Under the pieces are notes generated by a model that saw nothing but the letters and a program-made list of their open reading frames with translations, searched no databases and was not told where the DNA came from. Both the position numbers and the translations under genes were made by a program. A DNA stretch of 44,038 nt from JBARRO01 sp049644265 (GTDB lineage: Bacteria; Bacteroidota; Ignavibacteria; UBA10030), in NCBI GenBank assembly GCA_049644265.1, contig JBARRO010000104.1, positions 1-44,038 on the forward strand, in the 5' to 3' direction. How positions within the stretch are numbered: position 1 is the first letter of the stretch; each line of letters opens with the position of its first letter. Below are positions 1 to 7,796 of this stretch, in pieces.

Positions 1-1720
1 GCCCATTGTCGTGGCGGAGTACAAGAAGAATCGTGCCCTCTTCCCGGATCAGGAAGACCCGGTTGAGGCCTACCGGACGACGCTGCTTACCATTCGGGAA
101 ACCATTGGGGAAAACCGCTACCTTCTCGGCTGTTGGGGAATGCCCATCGAGGGCGTCGGAATCATGAACGGTTCTCGCACGGGCGGAGACATTGTACTGG
201 GTTGGGAGGGATTTCGGGAAGCGCTGAGCACTACGATGAAGCACTATTATCTTCACAACGTCGCATGGTACTGCGATCCCGATGTGATGCTTCTCCGGTC
301 TCCCATGTCCCTCGACCAGGCCCGCGCATGGGCAACGCTTCAGGGATTGACGGGGCAGGCACTCATGGCAAGTGACCGCATGATGGACCTCGCCCCCGAA
401 CGTGTGGAGTTGCTCAAACGCGTGTTCCCTGCCGTCGATATCAGACCGCTTGACCTGTTTCCTTCACAAAGAAACAAACGAATCTGGGATCTGAAGGTGC
501 ATCAAGGAGAGAGGAACTACGACGTGGTCGGCGTTTTTAATTTCGACGAGACGACAGCAGAACAGACGGTGCTGCGCTGGCACGACCTTGGGATTACCGA
601 TACGGGTGCGGTGCATGTCTACGACTTCTGGAACAAGGAGTATCTTGGTTGCTGGAAAGGCGGTTTTAACGTCGAAGTCGGTCCGACAAGCTGCAGGGTG
701 CTGTCCGTTCAGCCCGCAACGGATCATGTCGAACTTGTGTCCACGAGCAGACATATTACCCAGGGATGGGTCGACATCATCGATGCCGGCTGGAATGCGA
801 AAGCGAATCTGTGGACTGGAACAAGCAGGTTGATTGCAGGAGACCCGTACGAGCTTCGGTTCGCGTTTCCTCGTGGCAGGAATATGATCGTTAAGAAAGC
901 CACTGCAGGATCGCTCCCCGTCAGAATCACCAATCACCAGGGCTGGGCAACCGTCGGGTTCACGCCCGCAAAAACGCAAAATGTGAAATGGACTGTGGAG
1001 TTCGCCCCTGCACCCGTGACCTACCACTTCCCCGTGTACAAGCCGGACACCGTCATGGTTGAACGATCTGGAATGAACGGCGCGATTCTCCGTTGGGCTC
1101 CACAGTACTATCTCACAGCAGGCTACCATGTTTACCTGAACGGCGATTTGTATGCGTACACTCCATCCCCGACCATGCAGCTGCGAGAGCTCGACCCGCA
1201 CCATCGCAGCACTGTGGAAGTTGCGTCGGTTTGGGAAGACGGCACGGAAAGCAAAAAGCGGGCAGCAGCGAGCTTCGTTCCGCTCGGACTTTTGCCCGCC
1301 GAAGTTACGTTGTCAGACGAAGAGCCTGTTCGAGCCACGATTGGCTGGGGGACACTTCAAAAGAACAAGTCCGTCGGGGGAAGCACTCTGACGGTCGGCG
1401 GCATTCGTTTTACCAACGGGCTCGGTACCCATGCCAACTCCGAGATCGAGTATCGTCTCTACGCGCTGTTCGACACGTTAACCGCAAGCGTCGGATTGGA
1501 TGATGACACACGGGATGAGCGGGGAAGCGTCGAATTCTCGGTGCTTGCGGACGGAAAAGAAATCTGGCGGAGCGGAGTCTTGAAGCGTCGCGTACCTGCG
1601 AAAGCATTCGGACTCAACATCCGTGGTGTTCAGACCCTCATTCTGCGCGTCACGGACGCAGGCGACGGAATCGACTACGACCACGCGGACTGGATTGAAC
1701 CTCGCGTCATGCGAAAGTGA
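1..1720 (+). CDS. Glycoside hydrolase, clan GH-D-like, with FN3 and NPCBM domains (5' end missing)
   Basis: The reading frame is open to the left edge, so the N-terminus is outside the window; the GTG at 11 is only the first possible start codon seen. The visible first ~180 residues resemble the C-terminal part of an alpha-galactosidase-like barrel of clan GH-D (GH27/GH36 type), with an RTGGDI segment and a CDPDV...SDRMM stretch. A beta-sandwich region follows, then an FN3-like segment around residues 350-425. The last ~130 residues (from GWGTLQKNKSVGG, through NGLGTHANSEI, to the end) match an NPCBM-type carbohydrate-binding module. The likely role is extracellular or periplasmic cleavage of alpha-linked sugars, but substrate and exact family are inferred and the catalytic nucleophile may lie upstream of the window. 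No T9SS sorting domain is present. It converges with the gene ending at 1830. Confidence 0.7.
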   Translation, partial: PIVVAEYKKNRALFPDQEDPVEAYRTTLLTIRETIGENRYLLGCWGMPIEGVGIMNGSRTGGDIVLGWEGFREALSTTMKHYYLHNVAWYCDPDVMLLRSPMSLDQARAWATLQGLTGQALMASDRMMDLAPERVELLKRVFPAVDIRPLDLFPSQRNKRIWDLKVHQGERNYDVVGVFNFDETTAEQTVLRWHDLGITDTGAVHVYDFWNKEYLGCWKGGFNVEVGPTSCRVLSVQPATDHVELVSTSRHITQGWVDIIDAGWNAKANLWTGTSRLIAGDPYELRFAFPRGRNMIVKKATAGSLPVRITNHQGWATVGFTPAKTQNVKWTVEFAPAPVTYHFPVYKPDTVMVERSGMNGAILRWAPQYYLTAGYHVYLNGDLYAYTPSPTMQLRELDPHHRSTVEVASVWEDGTESKKRAAASFVPLGLLPAEVTLSDEEPVRATIGWGTLQKNKSVGGSTLTVGGIRFTNGLGTHANSEIEYRLYALFDTLTASVGLDDDTRDERGSVEFSVLADGKEIWRSGVLKRRVPAKAFGLNIRGVQTLILRVTDAGDGIDYDHADWIEPRVMRK

Positions 1721-1737
1721 ATGCAAAATATGATGCC

Positions 1738-1817
1738 CACGGAACACACGAAATCCACGGAAATTATTGTTGGACATACGCCCAATATATTCTTTCGCGT
1801 ATTCTGTGTGTTCCGTG
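1738..1817. repeat. Inverted repeat between convergent genes
   Basis: A perfect 12-bp inverted repeat, CACGGAACACAC at 1738-1749 and GTGTGTTCCGTG at 1806-1817, encloses 56 bases of AT-rich sequence. It fills the gap between two convergent genes. It could act as a bidirectional terminator or be a member of the CACACGAA-type repeat family also seen near 4100-4260. It has no U-tract typical of an intrinsic terminator. Confidence 0.5.
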
Positions 1818-1829
1818 TACTTTCTTATT

Positions 1830-2420
1830 TCAGCTGGAAGTCGTGCGGTTTTCTTCCTTCGACTTGAGGACATCCGCAAAGATTTCGTTCAATCGCAACC
1901 ATGACTTGACATGGTTGGGATGCACCCAGTCGTAACCGATTGCCTCCCACTCCGGAAGCGAGGGAGAAAGGCCCAGGTTCGAAACAAACCCCGTTTCGCA
2001 AATGAAGAAGTGATGCCGGTAGGGTAAGAGAAACCCCCGGCTCACCGCATGCACGGCCTTTGCCTTTTGGTAATTGGGGAACCAGTTGTTCGAAAAGACT
2101 TCGCTTCTCGGCGGATAGAACTGGTCACGAATCTCCGCCAATCGAGAGCCCTCCGCGAACTTGTCCAGATCCCCCTTCAGCTCCGCCCACGATTCATAGC
2201 CGTTTTCCACGGCGACAACAGAAAGCGCGTGCTTCAGCTGCAGTGATGCAAGCGCTTTGGCGTCACCCGGAGAGAGAGAAGAAAAAGATTCCAGCCGGTT
2301 GAACCTTGCGATTGCGTCCTTCTGATAGGGTCCGGATTCCTGCGCGTGCTTAAGAAGAAGCGCGGCCTGGTCTTTGAGATAGAGATGGTGAGATTGGAAT
2401 ATATTCATGGCAAACCCCAT
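1830..2420 (-). CDS. Hypothetical helical protein
   Basis: I do not recognise a named family. The product is about 196 residues with no signal peptide or membrane segment. The first half is predicted helical, and a short motif, HALSVVAVENGYESWAELK, resembles a helix-turn segment seen in several uncharacterised bacterial proteins. The second half is rich in aromatic residues (FYPPRSEVFSNNWFPNY, IGYDWVHPNHVKSWLRLNE). Two in-frame ATGs compete: 2420 and 2408. Neither has a convincing ribosome binding site; a GGGG run lies 6 bases before the second. The frame is uninterrupted with codon use like its neighbours, so I consider it a real gene. Confidence 0.6.
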   Translation of the reverse strand: MGFAMNIFQSHHLYLKDQAALLLKHAQESGPYQKDAIARFNRLESFSSLSPGDAKALASLQLKHALSVVAVENGYESWAELKGDLDKFAEGSRLAEIRDQFYPPRSEVFSNNWFPNYQKAKAVHAVSRGFLLPYRHHFFICETGFVSNLGLSPSLPEWEAIGYDWVHPNHVKSWLRLNEIFADVLKSKEENRTTSS

Positions 2421-2772
2421 GCGCCGTCATGTGCCCTCGGTTCGACAGCAGAGTTTGTGAATATATTGTGTATTGCAGTCATTCACGGTGAGTACTTCTT
2501 TCAGGGCCAGGCGTCCGTGCAAACCTGTGATGTATGATAGGAAAAATTTGATTGAGTTTCAAGTTTCGGGTTTCAGGTTTCGAATAGCGAGGATTGTCGT
2601 CCTGAAGGACGACCTACCCGAGATGGTGGACAATCATCTCGGTTTTCAACGCAGAGGCCTGCCCGCCATCCTGGAATCTTAGAGGCAGGCGGGCGCAGAG
2701 TATTAGAAAGACAAAATCATCTCTGCGTTCTCTCTGCGTCCTCTGCGTATCTGCGATGAAGTTTCAAAACTT
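2421..2772. other. Intergenic region with hairpins and low-complexity repeats
   Basis: No gene is seen here. Three stem-loops lie in tandem: GTCGTCC/GGACGAC with a TGAA loop (2596-2613), CCGAGAT/ATCTCGG (2618-2642) followed by TTTT, and a GC-rich pair of arms GCCTGCCCGCC / GGCAGGCGGGC (about 2657-2694). A CTCTGCGT-type low-complexity repeat follows (2730-2757). The GC-rich arms recall the palindromic inserts found at the tRNA loci. The region lies between the promoter side of the hypothetical gene and the 3' end of the GH76-like gene. Confidence 0.5.
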
Positions 2773-4008
2773 TCAACGTTTGAATGGATACCGGCTCAAG
2801 ACATAAGCGAAGACCCCGAACGCCCTCACTGCTTGTGACTGCGCATGCACCGTTCCGATCTCCCCCACGCCGTATCCATCCTCCCCGCCGTACGAGTTCC
2901 ATCCATTCCGTATACCGTCATCGCTCAGCCGGTGCAGCGTGACCACGGCCGTTCCCCGGTGGTTTGTCCAGACATGATCGAGCATTTTTTCCACCTTGGC
3001 TGGGATATCTGCAAGCTCGTCGGGAGCGATCTGGTAGGCATCAAGAAGATAATGGACGAATGCTCCATTCCCGTCCATCCGACGCTGAAAGAAATCTACG
3101 GAGTCGACCCAGGCCGTCGCCGGGTCCAGGATACGCCTGGCCGTCGCAACAACGATGTCCTTATATTTTTTATTGCCGGTCATGCGATACATTGAAGCGC
3201 CAAGCGCGCAGTATTCGGTACCTTCCCATGGAAGCTGTTTGCCAAACGCTGCCCTCCCGCCCTTTCCTTCCCATCGCCCGTTTCCGCGGTAGTAGGTTTT
3301 TTCAATCCCGGGATACTTTGAATCCCCCTCCCAAACGAGCAGCGCATCGTCACGGAATTGTTTTTCGCCGGTCGCTGCAAACAACCAGCAGGCGAGATTG
3401 GCCATTTGGTTCATGTTGCTGTTGGTCAGGATTTTGTCGTTGACCTTTGCTTTCGGAGAATAATTGTACCAGCTCCAGAATCCTTCATGGTTCGAGAGCC
3501 TCCCCTCCTTCCGTGCATCGAGATATCGTTTTTTTGCATCCTCCACCCATCCTTTGTTCTTTCTGCCAGTGAAGTCCCACCAATACATTTCCGCGAGGCC
3601 GATCCACGCCCTGTCATCCACCCACGTCCCGTTAAACATATCCTCGAGCTTGAATCTTGTCGTGTAGAGCTTCAGGAGACCCGAATCGCGGGTAGCGGCG
3701 AACAGGTGTGCGTCACCGATGGCGCCGTTGGCACCTTCCCAACCCGCGTTATAAACCTTATGGAATATCACATCGACTTTTTGTGCGCGTTCCACCGTCT
3801 TCGCAAGAACTTCAGCAGAGCTGAGTTTCTGCGTTTCTTCCGGAATTGCGATTTCCTTCAGTGCGGTCGGACGCTCCCGGGGGAGAAAATAGTACACTGC
3901 AGCAAGAGCCAGCAACGCGATCATCACGATTCGGGTTGTGGAGAAACGTCTGCCCGGTTTTGTTCCTGGTCCGGTCTTTTGTTCGTGTGTTTTTCGATTC
4001 CTGGGCAT
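2773..4008 (-). CDS. Membrane-anchored GH76-like glycosidase
   Basis: The product is about 411 residues from the ATG at 4008; the frame extends to a GTG at 4116, but that extension lacks homology-like features and I prefer the internal start. A short basic N-terminus is followed by one hydrophobic segment (about residues 26-42, RIVMIALLALAAVYYFL), giving a signal anchor or uncleaved signal peptide. The rest looks like an (alpha/alpha)6 barrel: WVDDRAWIGLAEMYWW carries an Asp pair in the position of the GH76 (alpha-1,6-mannanase) catalytic pair, and NSNMNQMANLACWLFAATG and LPWEGTEYCALGASMYRMTG are repeated helical hairpins. Mannan or similar glycan cleavage at the cell surface is an inference; substrate is unknown. 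Together with the glycosidase at the left edge it suggests polysaccharide use. Confidence 0.6.
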   Translation of the reverse strand: MPRNRKTHEQKTGPGTKPGRRFSTTRIVMIALLALAAVYYFLPRERPTALKEIAIPEETQKLSSAEVLAKTVERAQKVDVIFHKVYNAGWEGANGAIGDAHLFAATRDSGLLKLYTTRFKLEDMFNGTWVDDRAWIGLAEMYWWDFTGRKNKGWVEDAKKRYLDARKEGRLSNHEGFWSWYNYSPKAKVNDKILTNSNMNQMANLACWLFAATGEKQFRDDALLVWEGDSKYPGIEKTYYRGNGRWEGKGGRAAFGKQLPWEGTEYCALGASMYRMTGNKKYKDIVVATARRILDPATAWVDSVDFFQRRMDGNGAFVHYLLDAYQIAPDELADIPAKVEKMLDHVWTNHRGTAVVTLHRLSDDGIRNGWNSYGGEDGYGVGEIGTVHAQSQAVRAFGVFAYVLSRYPFKR

Positions 4009-4099
4009 GAAGGTCGCATTATTGGGAAAAACGTCGCTTTTAAGATAATAAACTTCCTGCACATTTTTGTTTATCCTGAAGGGAATCTTTTTTGTATTT

Positions 4100-4262
4100 T
4101 GAAACACGAGCAACACGAATCACACGAATGATTCGAAGAGAACGAATCGATTGTCAGCTGGACGGGTTGTTCGTCTTGCGATCGGTCGGTTCATGCAATT
4201 CGAGTAATTCGTGAGATCTGATGTACTCGCGCATTTCGTTCAATTCGTGTCACATCACCACT
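4100..4262. repeat. CACACGAAT-type low-complexity intergenic repeat
   Basis: Short degenerate words (ACACGAA, ATTCGTG, AATTCGAG) recur in both orientations between the divergent GH76-like gene and ychF, so the region is a weak imperfect palindrome. It overlaps the presumed promoters of both genes. No protein or RNA gene is seen. Confidence 0.4.
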
Positions 4263-4275
4263 CGAAAGCACCTCT

Positions 4276-5361
4276 ATGCAAATCGGAATTGTCGGCCTCC
4301 CTTTCGCTGGAAAATCAACACTCTTTCAAACAATCACGAAAACCCATCTGGACACTTCGGCGCTCGCAAAGACTGAGGCGCACCACGCTGTTGTGAAGAT
4401 CCCTGACGCACGACTCGATAAACTCTCCCAAATGTTCTCTCCCAAGAGCACGGTCCACGCAGCAATTGAATTTGTGGATGTTGTGGGACTGAAGAAGGGG
4501 GAATCGGGATCGACCCAGTTTACGACGAATTTCCTTGCGAACGTGAAGACAAACGACGCGCTTGTCCAGGTCGTCCGGTTGTTCTCCGATGAAGCTGTGC
4601 CCCATCCTGAGGGCAGTATTGACGCAGCCCGCGATATCGCCTCGTTCGAGACGGAGTTCCTGCTGTCCGACATGACGATCATTGAAACTCGCATCGACCG
4701 GATCAAAAAACAATTGCAGAAGGCACACGATGACCTCCTCAAGAAAGAGCTTCCGGTTCTGGAGAAATGTCACGCGCTCTTGGACAGCGGGAAGCCCCTC
4801 CGGGAAGCGGAGTTCACCAAAGATGAAGCGCATTTGCTCAAAACCTATCAGCTCCTCTCCGCCAAACCGATGCTGATCGCACTGAATTTCGACGAAACGC
4901 AGCGGGGCTCGGTCGATGACATCGTGAAGACTCTCACCGCGAAGAGCGGCGGAAAACAGACGAAGGTTGTTTCGTTTTTTGGGAAGATCGAGATGGAGAT
5001 GTCGGAACTGACCGAAGAAGAATCGAAGGCGTTCATGACCGAGTTCGGAATCAAGGAGTCCGCACTCAACACATTAATCAGGGAAGCCTACGCACTTCTG
5101 GGACTGCAATCGTTTTTCACGGTGGGCGAGGATGAATGCAGGGCGTGGACCATTCGGAAAGGAATGAACGCACAGGAAGCGGCCGGCGTTATTCATTCAG
5201 ATTTTGTGAATAAGTTCATTCGTGCTGAGGTCGTTGGCTATGATCATTTCGTCTTGCACGAAGGATCATTTGCAAAAGCAAAGGAAGCAGGCCACTGGAG
5301 GTTGGAGGGAAAGGAATATGTGGTAAGGGATGGGGATATACTCTCGGTAAGACATAGCTAA
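4276..5361 (+). CDS. ychF: Ribosome-binding ATPase YchF (Obg-family)
   Basis: At 361 residues this has the usual YchF length. The N-terminal P-loop is GLPFAGKST (residues 7-15), followed by a DVVGLKKGE switch region. A central helical coiled-coil domain spans roughly residues 125-190. In place of the GTP-specific NKxD motif it has NFDE, as expected for the YchF/OLA1 branch, which prefers ATP. The C-terminal ~85 residues form the TGS-like domain (GLQSFFTVGEDECRAWTIRK, then HSDFVNKFIRAEVV). YchF binds ribosomes and affects translation and stress responses. One oddity is FAGKST in the P-loop where most family members have NVGKST. It is one of very few plus-strand genes here and appears monocistronic. 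Confidence 0.95.
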   Translation: MQIGIVGLPFAGKSTLFQTITKTHLDTSALAKTEAHHAVVKIPDARLDKLSQMFSPKSTVHAAIEFVDVVGLKKGESGSTQFTTNFLANVKTNDALVQVVRLFSDEAVPHPEGSIDAARDIASFETEFLLSDMTIIETRIDRIKKQLQKAHDDLLKKELPVLEKCHALLDSGKPLREAEFTKDEAHLLKTYQLLSAKPMLIALNFDETQRGSVDDIVKTLTAKSGGKQTKVVSFFGKIEMEMSELTEEESKAFMTEFGIKESALNTLIREAYALLGLQSFFTVGEDECRAWTIRKGMNAQEAAGVIHSDFVNKFIRAEVVGYDHFVLHEGSFAKAKEAGHWRLEGKEYVVRDGDILSVRHS

Positions 5362-5365
5362 ATTG

Positions 5366-5510
5366 ACGATTGACGATTGTCGATTGAAGATTGAAGATTG
5401 AAGATTGAATGTTGAATGTTGGGGTTTCGAGTTTCCAGTTCTAAGGTCTTCATTCTATTCACGATTCACGATTTACTGTTCACTGTTTACTGTTCACAAT
5501 TCACATTCTT
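5366..5510. repeat. GATTGAA/GATTGAC tandem low-complexity repeat
   Basis: Tandem degenerate words of 7-8 bases (ATTGACG, GATTGAA, TGAATGT) run from about 5366 to 5424 and are followed by CACGATT/TCACTGT words to about 5510. They lie between the convergent 3' ends of ychF and the T9SS cargo gene. No coding capacity is evident. Confidence 0.6.
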
Positions 5511-5521
5511 TTCACCCCGTA

Positions 5522-5549
5522 GAACAAAAAGCCCCCATTTCTGAGGGCT
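5522..5549 (-). terminator. Intrinsic terminator of the T9SS cargo gene
   Basis: Read on the minus strand, AGCCCTCA and TGGGGGCT enclose a GAAA loop (5530-5549) and are followed by TTTTTGTT. It lies 46 bases past the stop codon of the secreted-protein gene. It differs by one base from the tRNA-Gly terminator at 7514-7533. Confidence 0.75.
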
Positions 5550-5595
5550 TCAAGTTGAATTCCATGGAATTTGTCCCTGCGTTCGCGTCCTCCCT

Positions 5596-7095
5596 TTACT
5601 TCAATAGAATCATCCTCCTGCTTTCGCGGAATTGACCCGCCTGGAGAGTGTAGAAATACACGCCGTTTGCCAGGGTTGCCGCATTCCACGGCACCGTATA
5701 ACTTCCAGCCTCCTTTCTCTCATTCACCAGCACAGCTACCTCGCGGCCAAGAAGGTCGTGCACAGAAAGCCTGAGCCAGCCCGCAGTGGGCAGATGATAC
5801 GTGATCCTTGTTTCAGGATTAAAGGGATTGGGATAGTTCTGAAACAATGCAATCTGGGACGGCACCTGAGGAGACTGCGGATCGACTCCGACTGTTGGCG
5901 CCGTGGGAATGCTCATCGTGCGATAATAGATTTCATCATGTCCCGTCGATGTGTCGATCCATGCAATCGCAACGGTATCGTTATTCACAAGGCAGGCAGA
6001 GATGCCGAAATTCCAGATGCCGGTCGCTGTGCCCGCGGTCGGATTGACGCGCGTGGAATCAGACCAATGGACCCCGTCTTTGCTGGACAGAAGCCACACA
6101 TTCGAGCCCGTTGTACCAACGATCACGAGGGTACCGGTGGTTGTCAACAAGAGATTAAAGAGCGGTGATTCCCTGGAATCTATCGTATCAAGAGTTATCC
6201 ACGTCATGCCGAGGTCTATTGACCTTAATAGTATTGTACCCATGTCCAACACCGGCGGCATCCCCATATGTGGTTTCCAATAACCATACGAGAGATACAT
6301 TGTTCCATCGTGCAAACCCAAGAGTTTGGTATTGCTAATCCTCCCGCCGGTTCCTACGGTAAGGATTTTCGTCGGCGTTTCGAACGTTGCTCCTCCGTCA
6401 CGGGAACGGATGAGATACAGAGATGTGTCTGTTGAATAGCTCATAAGCAAGTTGTCCGACCCCATGATGTTCAACGGTTTCAACGATAGCCCTTGAGCGG
6501 GGTGGACTGTGTCTCCCAGGGGGACGTAAGCTTTGGGTCCAAATGTTGTCCCGCCATTCGCCGTCCTCGCCAGTGAAATTCTGTTTGAGTCTGGTGACTG
6601 TTGATTTCTCCACAAAGTGTACATATCCCCAAGCTCACTGAGCTCGAGGAGAACATTGTCGGGGTACATGTTTAATCCCGTGTACCCTCGGGTTATCTTG
6701 TCAAGGATGTCGTAATAAGACCATGTCGCTCCACCATCTCCGCTCATGACGTATTCTACGCGATATCCTTCATTGCCGGAAATCGGCTCGAAAATAATAT
6801 AAGAAATGAAAATCTGGTTGCCGTTTCCACGCATAACCGTATTGAGCGGGCCGTTACCGATCGATCGGGGGTTCATCGTGTTTGCTATGGGAATCGGGGT
6901 GGCCGGCCCGTTCACCGGAAAACTGTAGAACCGGAAGTTGGTATTGTGAATGATCCGGGCAGTTGTCGCTTGAATATCAAGGACCGGAGGATCCAGCGAT
7001 TCAGCACCCCGGATGTCTGTTACTCGATATGCCTGACCCGAAGCCACACCGTGGAGGAGACAGCTGAGAACAAACAGATACGTAATCCATTTCAT
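5596..7095 (-). CDS. Secreted Asp-box (BNR) protein with T9SS C-terminal sorting domain
   Basis: The ATG at 7095 has a good ribosome binding site (AAAGGA, 6 bases upstream), better than the ATG at 7110, giving about 499 residues. The N-terminus MKWITYLFVLSCLLHGVASG is a classical signal peptide. The central region carries several Asp-box motifs of the SxDxGxTW type (SGDGGATWSYYD, RSRDGGATF, RSIDLGMTW, SSKDGVHWS), indicating a sialidase-like beta-propeller; sialidase catalytic residues were not identified. The last ~80 residues contain FQNYPNPFNPETRITYHLP and end in a beta-rich domain, the type A sorting signal recognised by the type IX secretion system. The protein is therefore predicted to cross the outer membrane through SprA (39367 onwards) and be released or surface-attached. 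Ligand or enzymatic role is unknown. A structured leader precedes it and a terminator follows. Confidence 0.85.
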   Translation of the reverse strand: MKWITYLFVLSCLLHGVASGQAYRVTDIRGAESLDPPVLDIQATTARIIHNTNFRFYSFPVNGPATPIPIANTMNPRSIGNGPLNTVMRGNGNQIFISYIIFEPISGNEGYRVEYVMSGDGGATWSYYDILDKITRGYTGLNMYPDNVLLELSELGDMYTLWRNQQSPDSNRISLARTANGGTTFGPKAYVPLGDTVHPAQGLSLKPLNIMGSDNLLMSYSTDTSLYLIRSRDGGATFETPTKILTVGTGGRISNTKLLGLHDGTMYLSYGYWKPHMGMPPVLDMGTILLRSIDLGMTWITLDTIDSRESPLFNLLLTTTGTLVIVGTTGSNVWLLSSKDGVHWSDSTRVNPTAGTATGIWNFGISACLVNNDTVAIAWIDTSTGHDEIYYRTMSIPTAPTVGVDPQSPQVPSQIALFQNYPNPFNPETRITYHLPTAGWLRLSVHDLLGREVAVLVNERKEAGSYTVPWNAATLANGVYFYTLQAGQFRESRRMILLK

Positions 7096-7099
7096 GGTG

Positions 7100-7240
7100 A
7101 TTCCTTTCATAGAGGGTGAGCGTTATGCTGCCTCTGCACAAAAAAGCCTCTGCCAGCATTCGCCAACAGAGGCTTCTATGTGTTCCCTCGGAAAGAACCA
7201 CCAGCAGATAGGAGTCCTCTGATGAGGACAACTGGTCAGT
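7100..7240 (-). promoter_or_regulatory. Structured 5' leader of the T9SS cargo gene (candidate cis-regulatory RNA)
   Basis: Minus-strand RNA here can form, in order, a perfect hairpin GTCCTC-ATCA-GAGGAC (7229-7214) enclosed by ACCAG/CTGGT (7236-7232 with 7204-7200), a GTTC/GAAC hairpin (7198-7182) closed by CTAT/ATAG, and a terminator-like hairpin (7175-7140). The start codon follows at 7095. A second CAGAGGC-CAGCAT copy after the terminator (7136-7124) can pair with the terminator's 5' arm and loop, which offers an alternative fold. I could not assign a known riboswitch class. Confidence 0.45.
7140..7175 (-). terminator. Terminator-like hairpin inside the leader
   Basis: On the minus strand AAGCCTCTG (7175-7167) pairs perfectly with CAGAGGCTT (7152-7144) and is followed by a run of T, the form of an intrinsic terminator. 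It lies about 45 bases upstream of the cargo gene's start, so it is more likely an attenuator than the end of another gene; no gene lies upstream on this strand before the tRNA fragments. Confidence 0.6.
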
Positions 7241-7355
7241 ATATTGCTATGAACTTAGACAACGAGTGGACGATTGTCAACATTCGCATCGCAGCTCGTA
7301 CGCAATAATTGTCACACAACGCATATCTCTGGAGGCATGCCCCGTACAAAACAAA

Positions 7356-7375
7356 AGTCCCCATCTCTGAGGGCT
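7356..7375 (-). terminator. Degenerate second copy of the tRNA-Gly terminator
   Basis: The minus-strand stem AGCCCTC...GGGACT with a TTTTG tail resembles the terminator at 7514-7533 but has two substitutions. It follows the broken outer 3' copy of tRNA-Gly (7408-7452), as the intact terminator follows the intact gene. The unit tRNA plus terminator is therefore what was duplicated. Confidence 0.5.
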
Positions 7376-7407
7376 TCGAACTAACCGCTAACGGCTAACC
7401 GCTACCT

Positions 7408-7452
7408 GAGCGGGAAACCCGCCACAAAGACGGCTGGCAGGCGCGACATCAA
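7408..7452 (-). pseudogene. 3' fragment of tRNA-Gly, T arm replaced by a palindrome
   Basis: GAGCGGGAAA (7408-7417) and CGCGACATCAA (7442-7452) match the acceptor and anticodon-stem/variable portions of the intact tRNA-Gly. Between them the T arm is replaced by 24 bases (7418-7441) whose ends CCCGCC and GGCAGG can pair as a hairpin with one G-T. The fragment begins in the 3' strand of the anticodon stem; nothing of the 5' part is present here. It cannot form a normal T loop, so it is not a functional tRNA. Confidence 0.75.
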
Positions 7453-7509
7453 TCTCTTAACTCTTTCCGATCTTCCACTGGTCCCTCAGTCTTCGTCTTC
7501 GGCTCAAAC

Positions 7510-7533
7510 AAAAAGCCCTCATTTCTGAGGGCT
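7510..7533 (-). terminator. Intrinsic terminator of tRNA-Gly
   Basis: The minus-strand stem AGCCCTCA / TGAGGGCT (8 perfect pairs, GAAA loop, 7514-7533) is followed by TTTTTGTTTG. It lies 17 bases beyond the CCA end of the intact tRNA-Gly. Confidence 0.85.
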
Positions 7534-7549
7534 GCAAGCTAATCATTGC

Positions 7550-7625
<76 letters not shown>

Positions 7626-7655
7626 AATTTAATCAAGTAAGAACAAGCCAGACAT

Positions 7656-7728
7656 TCTACCAACTGCTTGCCCCGACCTGTCCCGATGCCTTGTGTCGGG
7701 ACGCTTTGTGTCGGGGAGCTATTCCCGC
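7656..7728 (-). pseudogene. 5' fragment of tRNA-Gly with a 50-bp palindromic insert in the D loop
   Basis: On the minus strand GCGGGAATAGCT (7728-7717) and CAGTTGGTAGA (7666-7656) match the first 23 bases of the intact tRNA-Gly, separated by a 50-bp insert (7667-7716). The insert contains nested palindromes, CCCCGAC...GTCGGGG around TCCCGA...TCGGGA. Homology to the tRNA stops just before the anticodon arm. It lies 30 bases upstream of the intact gene. Confidence 0.8.
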
Positions 7729-7796
7729 GAATTTAGTGCATGCAATATAGGAAAATTCTGAGGGGTGTGCAAGAATTTTTTGCCAGTGAACCGGCG

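Noticed and set aside
464..1204. Minus-strand ORF of 246 codons
   Set aside because: Shadow of the glycosidase gene, with no recognisable domain.
4009..4116. Extended N-terminus of the GH76-like protein from a GTG at 4116
   Set aside because: The extension falls in the repeat-rich intergenic region and would put a non-signal segment before the membrane anchor.
7214..7236. Hammerhead ribozyme core (CTGATGAGGAC) on the plus strand
   Set aside because: The CUGAUGAG match arises from a simple palindromic hairpin; no GAAA segment or cleavage-site stems follow in the required positions.
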